A model generated the notes under the pieces. The model made no database searches, was not told where the DNA came from, and saw nothing but the letters and a program-made list of their open reading frames with translations. This document shows positions 25,258 through 34,205 of a stretch of DNA of 34,661 nucleotides, one piece after another. The stretch's first letter is position 1. The number at the start of each line of letters is the position of its first letter. A program made the position numbers and the translations under genes. This DNA comes from Pseudomonadota bacterium. GTDB lineage: Bacteria > Pseudomonadota > Gammaproteobacteria > Steroidobacterales > Steroidobacteraceae. The stretch covers positions 1 to 34,661 of the forward strand of contig CANGFV010000010.1 of the NCBI GenBank assembly GCA_947453225.1. Direction: 5' to 3'.

Positions 25258-27084
25258 ATGCAGGCAAACAAAAGCTTAGAAGTACCTTTTGATAATTCAG
25301 CCAACCCATTCTCTCTAAATACTCCATTAACGCGTCTTCGAGTATTTGGGCCACTGATCAATACAGTGGCCACCCATACGCTGGCACTGGAGAAAATAAC
25401 TCAAGTTTATTATGAGCTTCAGGACTGCACTGATATTGGACAATTCACCAAAAAGGCACTCGATTTATTTGGGGTGAGCTATCAAATTAGTGATAACTGC
25501 TTGTCAAACATACCTTCTGAAGGTCCAGCCATTGTAATAGCCAATCATCCCTATGGCGGATTAGATGGCCTTCTGCTAATGAATTTACTCTTACAGCGCC
25601 GTAAGGATGTGCGTTTATTAGCCAACCAAATGCTATGGCGCATCCCTGAATTGCGCGATATTTTAATTCCTATTGATATTCTCGATCCTAGCAAGAAGCA
25701 ATCCAACCTACGCGGATTAAGAACTGCGCTTGCACATGTAAAATCAGGCGGTCTATTAGCAACATTCCCAGCAGGTGCGGTGTCGCACTTGCACTTAAAA
25801 AATGGATATGTCGTTGATCCACAATGGAGCCAGACAGCAGTTAGGCTTATAAGAAAGTGTGAAGCTCCAGTTACGCCAATTTACTTCTCGGGTGGCAACA
25901 GCACAAAGTTCCAATTAGCAGGCCTAATTCACCCCATATTTAGAACAGCTCTTCTGCCTCGCGAGCTCGCAAACAAAAGTCGTCACACAATTAATGCAAA
26001 GGTTGGCAATAAAATCACCAATGAGCAAATACAGGCTACAAGCGATGACGTCTCACTCAGTAATCTGCTCCGTCTACATACTTATGCTTTAGATAAAGGG
26101 CAGCACAATAAGGAACTTAAATTAACAGCCCTAGATAAAACTAAACACTTACATCCTGTAGCTATTCAGATTAATCCAAGCTACGTTACTGCAGAGTTGA
26201 ATAGCTTACCAAGCTCACAACAATTAATTGAAATAAATGGGCTTAGAGTCGCATACGGTCAAGCCAAGCAATTACCTTGGACCCTTCAAGAAATCGGTCG
26301 TCTGCGTGAAATTACATTTCGTAGCGCAGGGGAAGGTACTGGCAAGGAACGTGATATCGATCTATATGACAATTATTACACACACCTTATTTGCTGGAAC
26401 TCATCATCTGGGGAAATTGTTGGCGCTTATCGTATAGGAGCTGTTGATCAGATTCTTAACCACTATGGAGTGCGCGGCCTATATACACACTCACTATTCA
26501 AGCTAAACAAGAAACTTTTTCAGCAGGAAGAAATGGCACAAGGCAGTGCGCTTGAACTTGGCAGATCATTTATTAGAGAAGAGTACCAACGTAATTTTGC
26601 TCCACTCTTAGCGCTGTGGCGTGGCATTTGTTGCTATGTTGTTAGACATCCTCAATATAGAGTCTTATTTGGACCAGTAAGTATCAGCAATGATTACTTG
26701 CCAACATCAAGACTGATGCTCATAGATTTTCTTAAGCAGCACCATTTAGATGAAAATTTATCCAAATTAATCAAGGCAAGAAATGGTGTAAAACGGCGCC
26801 ATCCACTAGCCGGCTTAAGCCAGGAAATTGTTAGAGATAGCAGCCTCGATAATTTTTCTAACTTGCTATCAGGCATAGAGCCAGACCGCAAAGGCATTCC
26901 TGTGCTTATCCGTCAGTACATCAAATTTGGTGGGAAGTTACTTGGCTTTAATCTTGACCCACATTTTGGAAATGTAATTGATGGACTGATTATGGTTGAC
27001 CTACCTAAAACAGAACTCAAGACGCTACAGCGATACATGGGCAAGGATGAGGCTATCAGCTATACAAGATTACACATTCCGTAA
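25258..27084 (+). CDS. olsF: Fused lysophospholipid-acyltransferase / OlsB-like acyltransferase (OlsF-like)
   Basis: The N-terminal half is a PlsC-type O-acyltransferase with the HX4D catalytic motif in IANHPYGGLDG (near residue 97) and the second motif LATFPAGAVSH. The C-terminal half is a GNAT-like N-acyltransferase of the OlsB type: WTLQEIGRLREITFR, DIDLYDNYYTHLI, GAYRIG, and ALELGRSFI with the downstream GPVSIS block. This domain order matches OlsF, which makes ornithine lipids alone by N-acylating ornithine and then O-acylating the lyso product. At 608 aa the length fits. If so, it gives phosphorus-free membrane lipids, often linked to phosphate limitation; the neighbouring exported phosphoesterase suits that idea. 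Assignment rests on motifs. Confidence 0.8.
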   Translation: MQANKSLEVPFDNSANPFSLNTPLTRLRVFGPLINTVATHTLALEKITQVYYELQDCTDIGQFTKKALDLFGVSYQISDNCLSNIPSEGPAIVIANHPYGGLDGLLLMNLLLQRRKDVRLLANQMLWRIPELRDILIPIDILDPSKKQSNLRGLRTALAHVKSGGLLATFPAGAVSHLHLKNGYVVDPQWSQTAVRLIRKCEAPVTPIYFSGGNSTKFQLAGLIHPIFRTALLPRELANKSRHTINAKVGNKITNEQIQATSDDVSLSNLLRLHTYALDKGQHNKELKLTALDKTKHLHPVAIQINPSYVTAELNSLPSSQQLIEINGLRVAYGQAKQLPWTLQEIGRLREITFRSAGEGTGKERDIDLYDNYYTHLICWNSSSGEIVGAYRIGAVDQILNHYGVRGLYTHSLFKLNKKLFQQEEMAQGSALELGRSFIREEYQRNFAPLLALWRGICCYVVRHPQYRVLFGPVSISNDYLPTSRLMLIDFLKQHHLDENLSKLIKARNGVKRRHPLAGLSQEIVRDSSLDNFSNLLSGIEPDRKGIPVLIRQYIKFGGKLLGFNLDPHFGNVIDGLIMVDLPKTELKTLQRYMGKDEAISYTRLHIP

Positions 27085-27409
27085 TCATCGCCAATGAATT
27101 GATTTTTCCAATATTCCAATCTGTCTCTATACAAAAAACCTGACCAAGTGTCCTGTTTCCGGACACTTTCCCCTAACTTATTCAATTATATTTTAATAAT
27201 ACGCATATGATTTTTATTTATAGCCCACCGAATTCCACCTAAGAGTATTAATAATTCATTTGCCTGTAAATAAACCGAAATATTTTACCAATAAATTCAT
27301 TAAGGCCTAATGCACTGGGTTTCACCCGAAATATTCCACAGCCAGTACAGCTGCAGATTATTTTTTATCAGCTTTTAGTCAATATTTTCAGGTTAAGCGG
27401 AGCGAATTT
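27085..27409. other. 325-bp intergenic region with one palindrome
   Basis: The gap between the OlsF-like gene and the metallophosphoesterase is AT-rich and has no gene. A single palindrome TGTCCTGTTTCCGGACA lies at 27149-27165, one mismatch from the 23728 version, 65 bp past the OlsF-like stop. A ribosome-binding site (GCGGAG) lies 8 bp before the next ATG. No PhoB box or clear promoter could be identified. Confidence 0.7.
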
Positions 27410-28672
27410 ATGAAGAAATTACTTCCCCTATCGATCTTACTTACTACTGGAGTTATCACAGCACTTCCTGCATTGGCAGATCGTGATGACTACCAAGAAT
27501 CGCAATCTGAGCGTAGCTTTTCTATCGCGGTTTATGGCGATGCTCCTTATGGGTGTAAAGCACCTACTGCTGCCGCCGCAGCAGATGAATGCCCAGTAGG
27601 ATCAATATTCGTTCCTGACAGCGCCAATGGACCGATTCCTGGCGACACAAGACAAATTGCTGCCACACCAGCATTCATCGCAGCTATTAATAGGGACCCA
27701 AAAGTTGACTTGGTCATTCATACAGGTGACATTCACTCTGGTAGCACTTACTGCACACTGGCTTACAACCAAACAGTTTTTAATCTTTGGACACAATTCA
27801 AAGATCCGTTGGTATATACCCCCGGCGACAACGAGTGGACTGATTGCCAAAAGTCAAAAGAAGGCGGTGGCGTTAAAAACTCATCAAATGAGTACGTAGA
27901 TTATGCAGCAGGTCATCCAGTAGCAAATCTTGCACTAGTCCGCTCCATGTTCTTTCCCGAAGCTGGTAAAACACTTGGCGGCCGCACTAAGTACGTAACT
28001 TCACAAGCTCAAGCATTTGATCCATCTCATCCTGCTGATGCAGAGTATGTTGAGAACGTACTATGGGAGCAATCTCAGGTCATGTTCGTAACAATCAATG
28101 TACCCGGCGGTTCAAACAATGACGACGATACATGGAATACAGGTGCATTTGGCGCGACTAAATCTGGACCACAGATTCAAGAAGCAGCTCAAAGAACTGC
28201 AGCAGACCTACGCTGGCTTGAAGCTGCTTTTGCTTTAGCAAAGGCGCACGGTGATAAGGCTATTGCCATTATTGAGCAGGCTGACATGTGGGATCTTGAT
28301 GGCGCTCCTATGACACACATTGCAAACTACGAGCCTTTCATTGCAAAAATCGCGGCTCTTACCAAAGACTTCAGCAAGCCAGTCTTGTTGGTCAACGGCG
28401 ATTCTCATAAGTTCCGATCTGATAACCCACTACAGAACAATGCTGCTTGTATTATTGAAACTGCCACAGGAACTGATACTGCGGCTTGTACAGATGATAA
28501 CTATGATAACCATCCTTACTATGCCGATGGCGTTGCTAATTTCCACCGGTTAGTGGTGCATGGCAGTACATTCCCTTTACAGTACACACGACTAACTATT
28601 AATCCACGTGTTAATAGCCCAGTCACTGCAACCAGCTTTGGCCCGTTCAGTTGGGAACGTGTTATTCCTTAA
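27410..28672 (+). CDS. Exported calcineurin-like metallophosphoesterase
   Basis: This 420-aa protein starts with a signal peptide (KKLLPLSILLTTGVITALPALA, cleavage likely after ALA). The mature domain has the dimetal phosphoesterase pattern: VYGDAPYG, then VIHTGDIHSG (GDxxxG), TPGDNEWTD (GDN) and a C-terminal LLVNGDSHKF (GDSH). It therefore probably hydrolyses phosphomono- or diesters in the periplasm or outside the cell. The substrate is unknown. It follows the fused acyltransferase on the same strand after 325 bp and is followed by an intrinsic terminator and then the second phased palindrome triplet. Confidence 0.85.
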   Translation: MKKLLPLSILLTTGVITALPALADRDDYQESQSERSFSIAVYGDAPYGCKAPTAAAAADECPVGSIFVPDSANGPIPGDTRQIAATPAFIAAINRDPKVDLVIHTGDIHSGSTYCTLAYNQTVFNLWTQFKDPLVYTPGDNEWTDCQKSKEGGGVKNSSNEYVDYAAGHPVANLALVRSMFFPEAGKTLGGRTKYVTSQAQAFDPSHPADAEYVENVLWEQSQVMFVTINVPGGSNNDDDTWNTGAFGATKSGPQIQEAAQRTAADLRWLEAAFALAKAHGDKAIAIIEQADMWDLDGAPMTHIANYEPFIAKIAALTKDFSKPVLLVNGDSHKFRSDNPLQNNAACIIETATGTDTAACTDDNYDNHPYYADGVANFHRLVVHGSTFPLQYTRLTINPRVNSPVTATSFGPFSWERVIP

Positions 28673-28683
28673 TTGGTAACCCA

Positions 28684-28722
28684 CACTGGAACGTCAACCG
28701 TCATGGCGTTCCAGTGGCTTTC
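28684..28722 (+). terminator. Intrinsic terminator after the metallophosphoesterase
   Basis: A perfect 10-bp stem (CACTGGAACG 28684-28693 with CGTTCCAGTG 28707-28716) with a 13-base loop is followed by GCTTTCT, 12 bp past the stop codon. Confidence 0.75.
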
Positions 28723-28751
28723 TAAACGAGCACACGTACTCGCTTCTCACC

Positions 28752-28822
28752 TGTCGATTAACACGACACTACAGCTACTGTCGCTTTAAACGACACCTGA
28801 ACAACTGTCCGGTTTCCGTACA
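28752..28822. repeat. Second set of three 17-bp palindromes at 27-bp period
   Basis: TGTCGATTAACACGACA (28752), TGTCGCTTTAAACGACA (28779) and TGTCCGGTTTCCGTACA (28806) repeat the order and exact 27-bp spacing seen at 7443-7513; the last has one mismatch in its right arm. They lie downstream of the metallophosphoesterase terminator, within the gap 28673-28995. Confidence 0.85.
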
Positions 28823-28828
28823 CTTGCT

Positions 28829-28980
28829 CAAAACCTTTTGCCTAGCGTTTGCCTAACATTTGCATAACTTGCCCATTAGTTTTTCTACTTGTTGAGCAAT
28901 GCTTAGACCTGACTTTCACTATCCTAACCTCCTTGTTCCTGCTCGTTCCCCACCTAAAGTTCTCAGCTAAACCTCTGAAC
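28829..28980. repeat. Arm-like repeat (copy 2) ending at the last codons of mutT
   Basis: This copy follows 7530-7680 closely, including the three TGCCTAAC-type units. Its homology continues into CCTCTGAAC, the last few mutT codons (compare 30585-30593), and then stops at about 28980, just before the DUF418 gene ends. So a mutT copy was probably removed or replaced here. Confidence 0.75.
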
Positions 28981-28995
28981 TTTTGTTATAAATCA

Positions 28996-30282
28996 TCAAC
29001 GGAGCATGGGCTGACTATTCCAATATGTCAGGGAGCGTAACAACCATTCTAACGGGCCATACTTAAAGCTTCGTAACCATATTGGAGTAATAACTAACTG
29101 CACGCACCATATCGCAATCACAACAATATATAGCTGGTAGTAATCAAGACGACCATAAAGCTCAAACCCATACCCTGTAAATATGACTGAAGTAATCAAT
29201 GATTGAAAAATATAGTTACTTAAAGCAGTTTGACCAATTAAAGCCAGTCGCCCTGTGAACCACTGCATTAACCCAGATTTTACAATCAGCATTAGCAACG
29301 CAATATGTCCAAAAGCAACCAGCAACCTACCTACATCATAAGTAGTACTCATTAAGTCCATTGTAAATGGATCAAACTGGCTTTGAACAATCTGCCAAGC
29401 AGTAAATGAATTAATTAGCACCCCCACCCCATACCCGAACAATAAAAACTTTAAATAAAAACTTTGGCTTTTTTCCCCAGTCAGAATACCTAACCTTAAT
29501 AAGGCCATTCCTACCAGCATCATGCACCATACGTCATACTTAGTATTCCCAAACGAATATATTGGATCTGAGTGATTATCAAACACTTCTTCAGCCCTTG
29601 TTTTTAATACTTCGAGTGCACTTCCTCGCCAAGGCCTAGCTTCTTTTTCCATCTGCCTTAGAGTTGGCGTACTGTATTTAGACCAGTCGTTGTAATCATT
29701 GAGATCTTCTGCCTGTTCCTCCGTCAATTCTTGATTATTGCTGCTAGCCTCCATAGCAGCTTTACCAAGGGAAATGACAGAGCGTGTCTCAGCTGCCCTT
29801 TGGTAGGAAACATATGCATTCATCCCAATAATTAGAGCTGCAATGCCAAACAATACCTTTGGATTTAACTTTCTGAATGGATAAAGAAAAAGCCCACAAA
29901 TTGCATAGGTAAACAAAATATCACCATCAAATAATAAGTAGGCATGCGCTATGCCAAACACGAATAGCCATAGCGTTCTGCGGAAGTATATGTCAGCACT
30001 TTCTGTGCTTTGTTGCTCCAGACGGGAAGTCAAAAAGATGATTGTTGCACCATACATTATTGAAAATAATGCACGCATTTTTCCCTCCATAAAAATATGA
30101 AGGAATATCCAGATACCCGTGTTTAGATTGCCCGCATGTCCGAACATCAGAGGATTGTCATATGCACGCCATAACCCACCCATTGAAACAATATTCATGA
30201 GCAAAATACCCAGCAGAGCAAAACCCCTGATCACATCTAGATGTTTAAAACGTTCAGCTTCGGTAATGGGGGAAATTTTCAT
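28996..30282 (-). CDS. DUF418 (YeiB-family) integral membrane protein
   Basis: This 428-aa protein has the opening of the family (ERFKHLDVIRGFALLGILLM) and about nine hydrophobic segments. The diagnostic C-terminal region is present: RLALIGQTALSNYIFQS and later YGPLEWLLRSLTYW. Function of DUF418 proteins is not established; they are related to acyltransferase-3-like membrane proteins. It stands alone on the minus strand between two mutT-linked repeat copies. A soluble acidic loop lies near residues 175-240 (NNQELTEEQAEDLNDYNDW). AT-rich DNA suggests transfer. Confidence 0.88.
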   Translation of the reverse strand: MKISPITEAERFKHLDVIRGFALLGILLMNIVSMGGLWRAYDNPLMFGHAGNLNTGIWIFLHIFMEGKMRALFSIMYGATIIFLTSRLEQQSTESADIYFRRTLWLFVFGIAHAYLLFDGDILFTYAICGLFLYPFRKLNPKVLFGIAALIIGMNAYVSYQRAAETRSVISLGKAAMEASSNNQELTEEQAEDLNDYNDWSKYSTPTLRQMEKEARPWRGSALEVLKTRAEEVFDNHSDPIYSFGNTKYDVWCMMLVGMALLRLGILTGEKSQSFYLKFLLFGYGVGVLINSFTAWQIVQSQFDPFTMDLMSTTYDVGRLLVAFGHIALLMLIVKSGLMQWFTGRLALIGQTALSNYIFQSLITSVIFTGYGFELYGRLDYYQLYIVVIAIWCVQLVITPIWLRSFKYGPLEWLLRSLTYWNSQPMLR

Positions 30283-30349
30283 AAAATGCCCTTATTATTA
30301 AATCCACATGCATCATGAGCCAATTGCTCTGAGCACTTGTTACATTTTT

Positions 30350-30413
30350 ATTAGAATTTTAATCGCAGCTTTTTTATGGTTACTAAGTCGATACTCAGCT
30401 AAGTAATTCTAAT
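30350..30413. repeat. 9-bp inverted repeat upstream of DUF418
   Basis: ATTAGAATT (30350-30358) and AATTCTAAT (30405-30413) form an inverted repeat 46 bp apart in the AT-rich region upstream of the DUF418 gene. It could be a regulatory site or chance in AT-rich DNA. Confidence 0.35.
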
Positions 30414-30438
30414 TTACCACTCAGCGATGTATTGATCT

Positions 30439-30576
30439 ACCCCAAACCCTTCTGCCTAACGTTTGCCTAACATTTGCATAACCGGCTCATTAGTTTTTCT
30501 ACTTGTTGAGCAATGTTTCACCCTTACTTTGACTATATAAACCTCCTTGTTTCTCCCTAACATTCTCCTAAAGTTC
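30439..30576. repeat. Arm-like repeat sequence downstream of mutT (copy 3, no palindromes)
   Basis: Homologous to 7530-7664 and 28829-28980, with the TGCCTAAC units at an 11-bp period (TGCCTAACG, TGCCTAACA, TGCATAACC near 30453-30484). Unlike copies 1 and 2 it is not preceded by the palindrome triplet; homology starts at CCAAACCCTTCTGCC. Confidence 0.75.
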
Positions 30577-30987
30577 TCATACAAGTCTCTGAACCAACGC
30601 AGCGATTAATGGCTGGTCTGCCGGAAGTAAATCAGATTCATTCAACTCTTCCACACTGGCCCACCGTAGAGCTTGATGGTCTAAGGGTTGGGGTGTGCCA
30701 GTAAACTCAGTGACCAGCCATAACTCTAAGTGAACATGCCTATCTTCATACTCATGTTCACAGCTGACCAAGTATTCAGCAGCAGTAACTTCTACGCCCA
30801 GCTCTTCTAGTAATTCTCGCCGCAATGCCGCCAGTGCTGTTTCACCCTGATCGACTTTGCCACCAGGAAACTCCCATCCCCCAGCCATATGCTTCCCAAT
30901 GGGTCGTTGCGCAATCAGTATCTGACCTTGCAACGACACCAATGCACCTGCCACAACATGAATGGCTTTTTTGGGTGCATGGGACAT
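30577..30987 (-). CDS. mutT: MutT-family Nudix hydrolase (third copy, next to secA)
   Basis: This 136-aa 8-oxo-dGTP diphosphatase has a complete Nudix box at residues 43-65 and starts 8 bp after the secA stop, so it is transcribed with secA as in many gammaproteobacteria. It matches the copy at 7665-8075 at 125 of 136 residues. Downstream is the arm-like repeat rather than yacG, so even this copy is separated from its ancestral 3' neighbour. It is the copy most likely to supply the housekeeping function, because it keeps the secA promoter. Confidence 0.95.
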   Translation of the reverse strand: MSHAPKKAIHVVAGALVSLQGQILIAQRPIGKHMAGGWEFPGGKVDQGETALAALRRELLEELGVEVTAAEYLVSCEHEYEDRHVHLELWLVTEFTGTPQPLDHQALRWASVEELNESDLLPADQPLIAALVQRLV

Positions 30988-30995
30988 AGGTTAGA

Positions 30996-33728
30996 TCAGT
31001 TTTCTAGCGTACCGTGGCAATGCTTGTATTTCTTTCCAGAGCCACACGGACATGGATCATTGCGTCCCACTTTGGGACCTTCACGTACGACTTGTTCACG
31101 GGTTGGCTCATTAGTCGCTTCTTGGTCTTGCGGTAACTGATCGTCCGAACCTACTAGTGACTGAGGCGCAGCATGTTGAGTTTGTAATGCAGCCTCTAGC
31201 CGCTTTTGTCGTGCAGCGGCTTCAGCTTCTATTTCGGCTTCACTACGAACATGAAGACGAGACAATAACGAAACCGTATCGTACTTAATGCGATCTAGCA
31301 TTGCGCCAAACAACTCAAACGCTTCACGCTTATATTCTTGTTTAGGATCTTTTTGCGCGTAACTACGCAAATGAATACCCTGACGCAAATAATCCATCGC
31401 TGCCAAGTGATCACGCCAATGCGTATCTAACTGCTGTAACATCAATGTTTTTTCTAAATGACGCATCACTGGCCCACCATAACTGGCACTCTTAGCCTGA
31501 TACGCCAAATCAACTTGCTTGACCACGTAATCAGCAACATCTTGTGCACTTGGAGCGGTTTGAGATTTAGCCCAAGACTGTAAATCAATTAGCACATTGA
31601 AATCACGGCCCACTTGCTCGGTCACTGCCTGAAGATTCCACTGCTCTTCAACACTAAGCTGCGGCACATGTCGCACTACCAGCTCTTCAAGCACTTCCTG
31701 ACGAATTGCCGTGACCGCATCAGCCATATCGGCTGCCCGCATAATTTCTGAACGCTGGTGATAAATTACCTTGCGTTGATCATTCGCAACATCGTCATAT
31801 TCAAGAAGATTTTTACGTGCATCAAAGTTATGCGCTTCAACCTTACGCTGCGCACGCTCGATCTGCTTGCTGAGCATACGACTTTCGATTACTTCGCCTT
31901 CTTTCATACCAGCAGTTTGCAACCAACGCTTGGTACGCTCCGGATCACCAAAGATACGCATCAAGTTATCTTCAATAGAAAGATAGAAGCGACTTGAGCC
32001 AGAGTCACCTTGACGACCCGAGCGGCCACGCAATTGATTATCAATACGACGTGACTCGTGTCGCTCAGTACCAATAATGTGCAAACCACCGGCTGCTAAC
32101 ACCGCATCATGACGCTGCTGCCATTCAGCTTTAACCCGTGCACGTGTGGCTTCATCAATCTCACCACCTTGAGTATGCAACTCCACTTCAAGGTTACCGC
32201 CCAAGACGATATCTGTACCACGACCTGCCATGTTGGTTGCAATGGTCACCGCACCTGCACGACCGGCCTGCGCAACAATCATCGCTTCACGTTCATGCTG
32301 TTTTGCATTAAGCACTTCATGCGGGATATTTTGTGCCTGCAATAGGCCTGATAAATATTCAGAAGTTTCGATGGAAGTTGTACCTACTAAAACCGGCTGC
32401 TGACGCGCTACACACTCTTTAATGTCAGCAATAATGGCATCGAACTTATCTTTCTGAGAGAGATACACCAGATCCGCATGATCTTTACGAACCATTGGAC
32501 GATGCGTTGGAATCACCACTACTTCCAGTCCATAGATTTGCTGAAATTCAAATGCTTCGGTATCCGCAGTACCTGTCATTCCAGACAACTTGCTATACAT
32601 GCGGAAGTAATTTTGGAAGGTCACAGACGCAACAGTCTGATTTTCTTCATTCACTTTAACGCGTTCTTTAGCTTCGATTGCCTGATGCAAGCCATCTGAC
32701 CAGCGTCGACCCGCCAAAGTACGACCGGTAAATTCATCAACGATCAATACTTCGCCATTGCGCACAATATAAGCTACATCGCGTTGATACAAAGAATGTG
32801 CACGCAGAGCGGCGTTTAGATGATGCATCAAACGAATGTTCGTCGGGTCATACAAACTTTGATCTGCTCTAAGTAGCCCAGCTTCGATAAATAATTGCTC
32901 GGCACGTTCGTGACCGCTGTCCGACAAATGAACTTGCCGACTTTTTTCATCGGCCCAGTAATCGCCTTCACCTTCTTCACTGGCTTGGCGCTTTAATTGC
33001 GGCACTAAAGTATTAATTTTGACGTAGAGCTCAACGCTCTCTTCAGCAGGACCAGAAATGATCAGCGGTGTACGCGCTTCATCAATCAGGATCGAATCAA
33101 CTTCGTCAACAATGGCATAACTCAACTCACGCTGAGCGCGGTCTTCTAAACGGAAAGCCAAGTTATCGCGTAGGTAATCAAAACCAAATTCATTATTGGT
33201 GCCGTAAGTAATATCAGCTGCATATGCTGACTGCTTTTCTTGCGGGGCTTGTCCGCTACGAACAACACCCACGGTCATGCCTAAGAATTCATACACTGGA
33301 CGCATCCAGTCTGCATCGCGTTGTGCCAAGTATTCGTTGACGGTTACGACATGCACACCCTTACCTGGCAGGGCATTAAGATAGACTGGCAAGGTTGCCA
33401 TCAAGGTTTTACCTTCACCAGTACGCATTTCTGCAATCTTTCCTTGATGCAAGGTCATGCCGCCGATCAACTGCACATCAAAGTGACGAAGCCCTAGCGT
33501 ACGATGCGAAGCTTCACGCACTGTCGCAAAGGCTTCAGGCAGTAGCGCGTCGAGTTCGATGCCCGAAACAATACGCTGGCGAAATTCACTGGTCTTATCG
33601 CGCAGCTGCGAATCACTCAGCGCCCGGTACGCAGGCTCCAGCTCATTGATGCGGGCCACCAGCCTGCTATAACCTGCCACCAGTCGCTGATTACGACTAC
33701 CAAACAGGGAAGTTATCCAATTAGCCAC
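30996..33728 (-). CDS. secA: Preprotein translocase ATPase SecA
   Basis: SecA drives secretory proteins through SecYEG by ATP hydrolysis. Seen: RTGEGKT Walker A within [37 protein letters not shown], the second nucleotide-binding domain with [20 protein letters not shown], and the C-terminal zinc SEC-C motif [15 protein letters not shown] choose the GTG at 33728 (protein begins [16 protein letters not shown], 910 aa) because GGAG stands six bases upstream and homologues begin at this point. A GTG at 33773 would add 15 unrelated residues and overlaps its own ribosome-binding site. The last ten codons are duplicated at 8084-8118. Confidence 0.97.
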   Translation of the reverse strand: MANWITSLFGSRNQRLVAGYSRLVARINELEPAYRALSDSQLRDKTSEFRQRIVSGIELDALLPEAFATVREASHRTLGLRHFDVQLIGGMTLHQGKIAEMRTGEGKTLMATLPVYLNALPGKGVHVVTVNEYLAQRDADWMRPVYEFLGMTVGVVRSGQAPQEKQSAYAADITYGTNNEFGFDYLRDNLAFRLEDRAQRELSYAIVDEVDSILIDEARTPLIISGPAEESVELYVKINTLVPQLKRQASEEGEGDYWADEKSRQVHLSDSGHERAEQLFIEAGLLRADQSLYDPTNIRLMHHLNAALRAHSLYQRDVAYIVRNGEVLIVDEFTGRTLAGRRWSDGLHQAIEAKERVKVNEENQTVASVTFQNYFRMYSKLSGMTGTADTEAFEFQQIYGLEVVVIPTHRPMVRKDHADLVYLSQKDKFDAIIADIKECVARQQPVLVGTTSIETSEYLSGLLQAQNIPHEVLNAKQHEREAMIVAQAGRAGAVTIATNMAGRGTDIVLGGNLEVELHTQGGEIDEATRARVKAEWQQRHDAVLAAGGLHIIGTERHESRRIDNQLRGRSGRQGDSGSSRFYLSIEDNLMRIFGDPERTKRWLQTAGMKEGEVIESRMLSKQIERAQRKVEAHNFDARKNLLEYDDVANDQRKVIYHQRSEIMRAADMADAVTAIRQEVLEELVVRHVPQLSVEEQWNLQAVTEQVGRDFNVLIDLQSWAKSQTAPSAQDVADYVVKQVDLAYQAKSASYGGPVMRHLEKTLMLQQLDTHWRDHLAAMDYLRQGIHLRSYAQKDPKQEYKREAFELFGAMLDRIKYDTVSLLSRLHVRSEAEIEAEAAARQKRLEAALQTQHAAPQSLVGSDDQLPQDQEATNEPTREQVVREGPKVGRNDPCPCGSGKKYKHCHGTLEN

Positions 33729-33899
33729 GCCAGACTCCAATCCACATTGAAAAGTACGATATTGTACACGCACTCCTTAAGACTGATCTGCCTTCCAAAG
33801 GAACCTTAACGGTCAAGGTCGTTTTATCCAACCTGCAGAAGCCATTTTAGGCTAACAAATGACATAATTAGCACCCTAAAAGCACCCTCGACTGCACTG

Positions 33900-34205
33900 A
33901 TGACCAGCACATTCAAATCCTTCTTATCGGATGACTCTGGGGCGTTGGCCAATTTGGAACAGCGCGCCAAACGGGTCATGAGCCTGACCGCCAAGGTGCG
34001 CAACGCGCTGGCCGGACCAGAGCGGCACCATGTACTGGCGGCTGCATACCATGAAGATACCTTGGTGGTGACTACAGACTCGGCCGCATGGACAGCGCAA
34101 ATTAGATTTACTCAAGATGAGCTGCGCAAATATTTAGTTGAAGCCGGCGAGAAAACCTTCGTCCACTTGAAGGTTAGAGTCGGCAATGCACGCGAACTAG
34201 GCTGA
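33900..34205 (+). CDS. dciA: DciA-type helicase-loading protein (DUF721)
   Basis: The 101-aa protein has a DUF721 fold: [21 protein letters not shown], then [20 protein letters not shown] and [16 protein letters not shown]. DciA is the ancestral loader of the replicative helicase DnaB in bacteria that lack DnaC. Its place between secA and lpxC is conserved in many gammaproteobacteria. It is divergent from secA (171 bp between starts; promoter signals there are not clear) and its 3' end overlaps the convergent lpxC end by 9 bp. Confidence 0.88.
   Translation: MTSTFKSFLSDDSGALANLEQRAKRVMSLTAKVRNALAGPERHHVLAAAYHEDTLVVTTDSAAWTAQIRFTQDELRKYLVEAGEKTFVHLKVRVGNARELG

Noticed and set aside
7443-28822. 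Palindromes as integron attC sites, XerCD dif sites or ordinary REP elements
   Set aside because: There is no integron integrase, no attC core (RYYYAAC/GTTRRRY pair) arrangement, and no similarity to dif halves. REP-type units usually have longer stems with a loop, whereas these are compact 17-bp palindromes in fixed phased sets.
7443-28822. CRISPR array from the repeated palindromes
   Set aside because: Copies are few, widely scattered and degenerate, spacers are 10 bp in the phased sets, and no cas gene is present.
30996-33773. secA start at the GTG at 33773
   Set aside because: It adds 15 residues unlike any SecA N-terminus and overlaps the purine-rich stretch that would have to be its ribosome-binding site; the GTG at 33728 fits the family and has GGAG at proper spacing.
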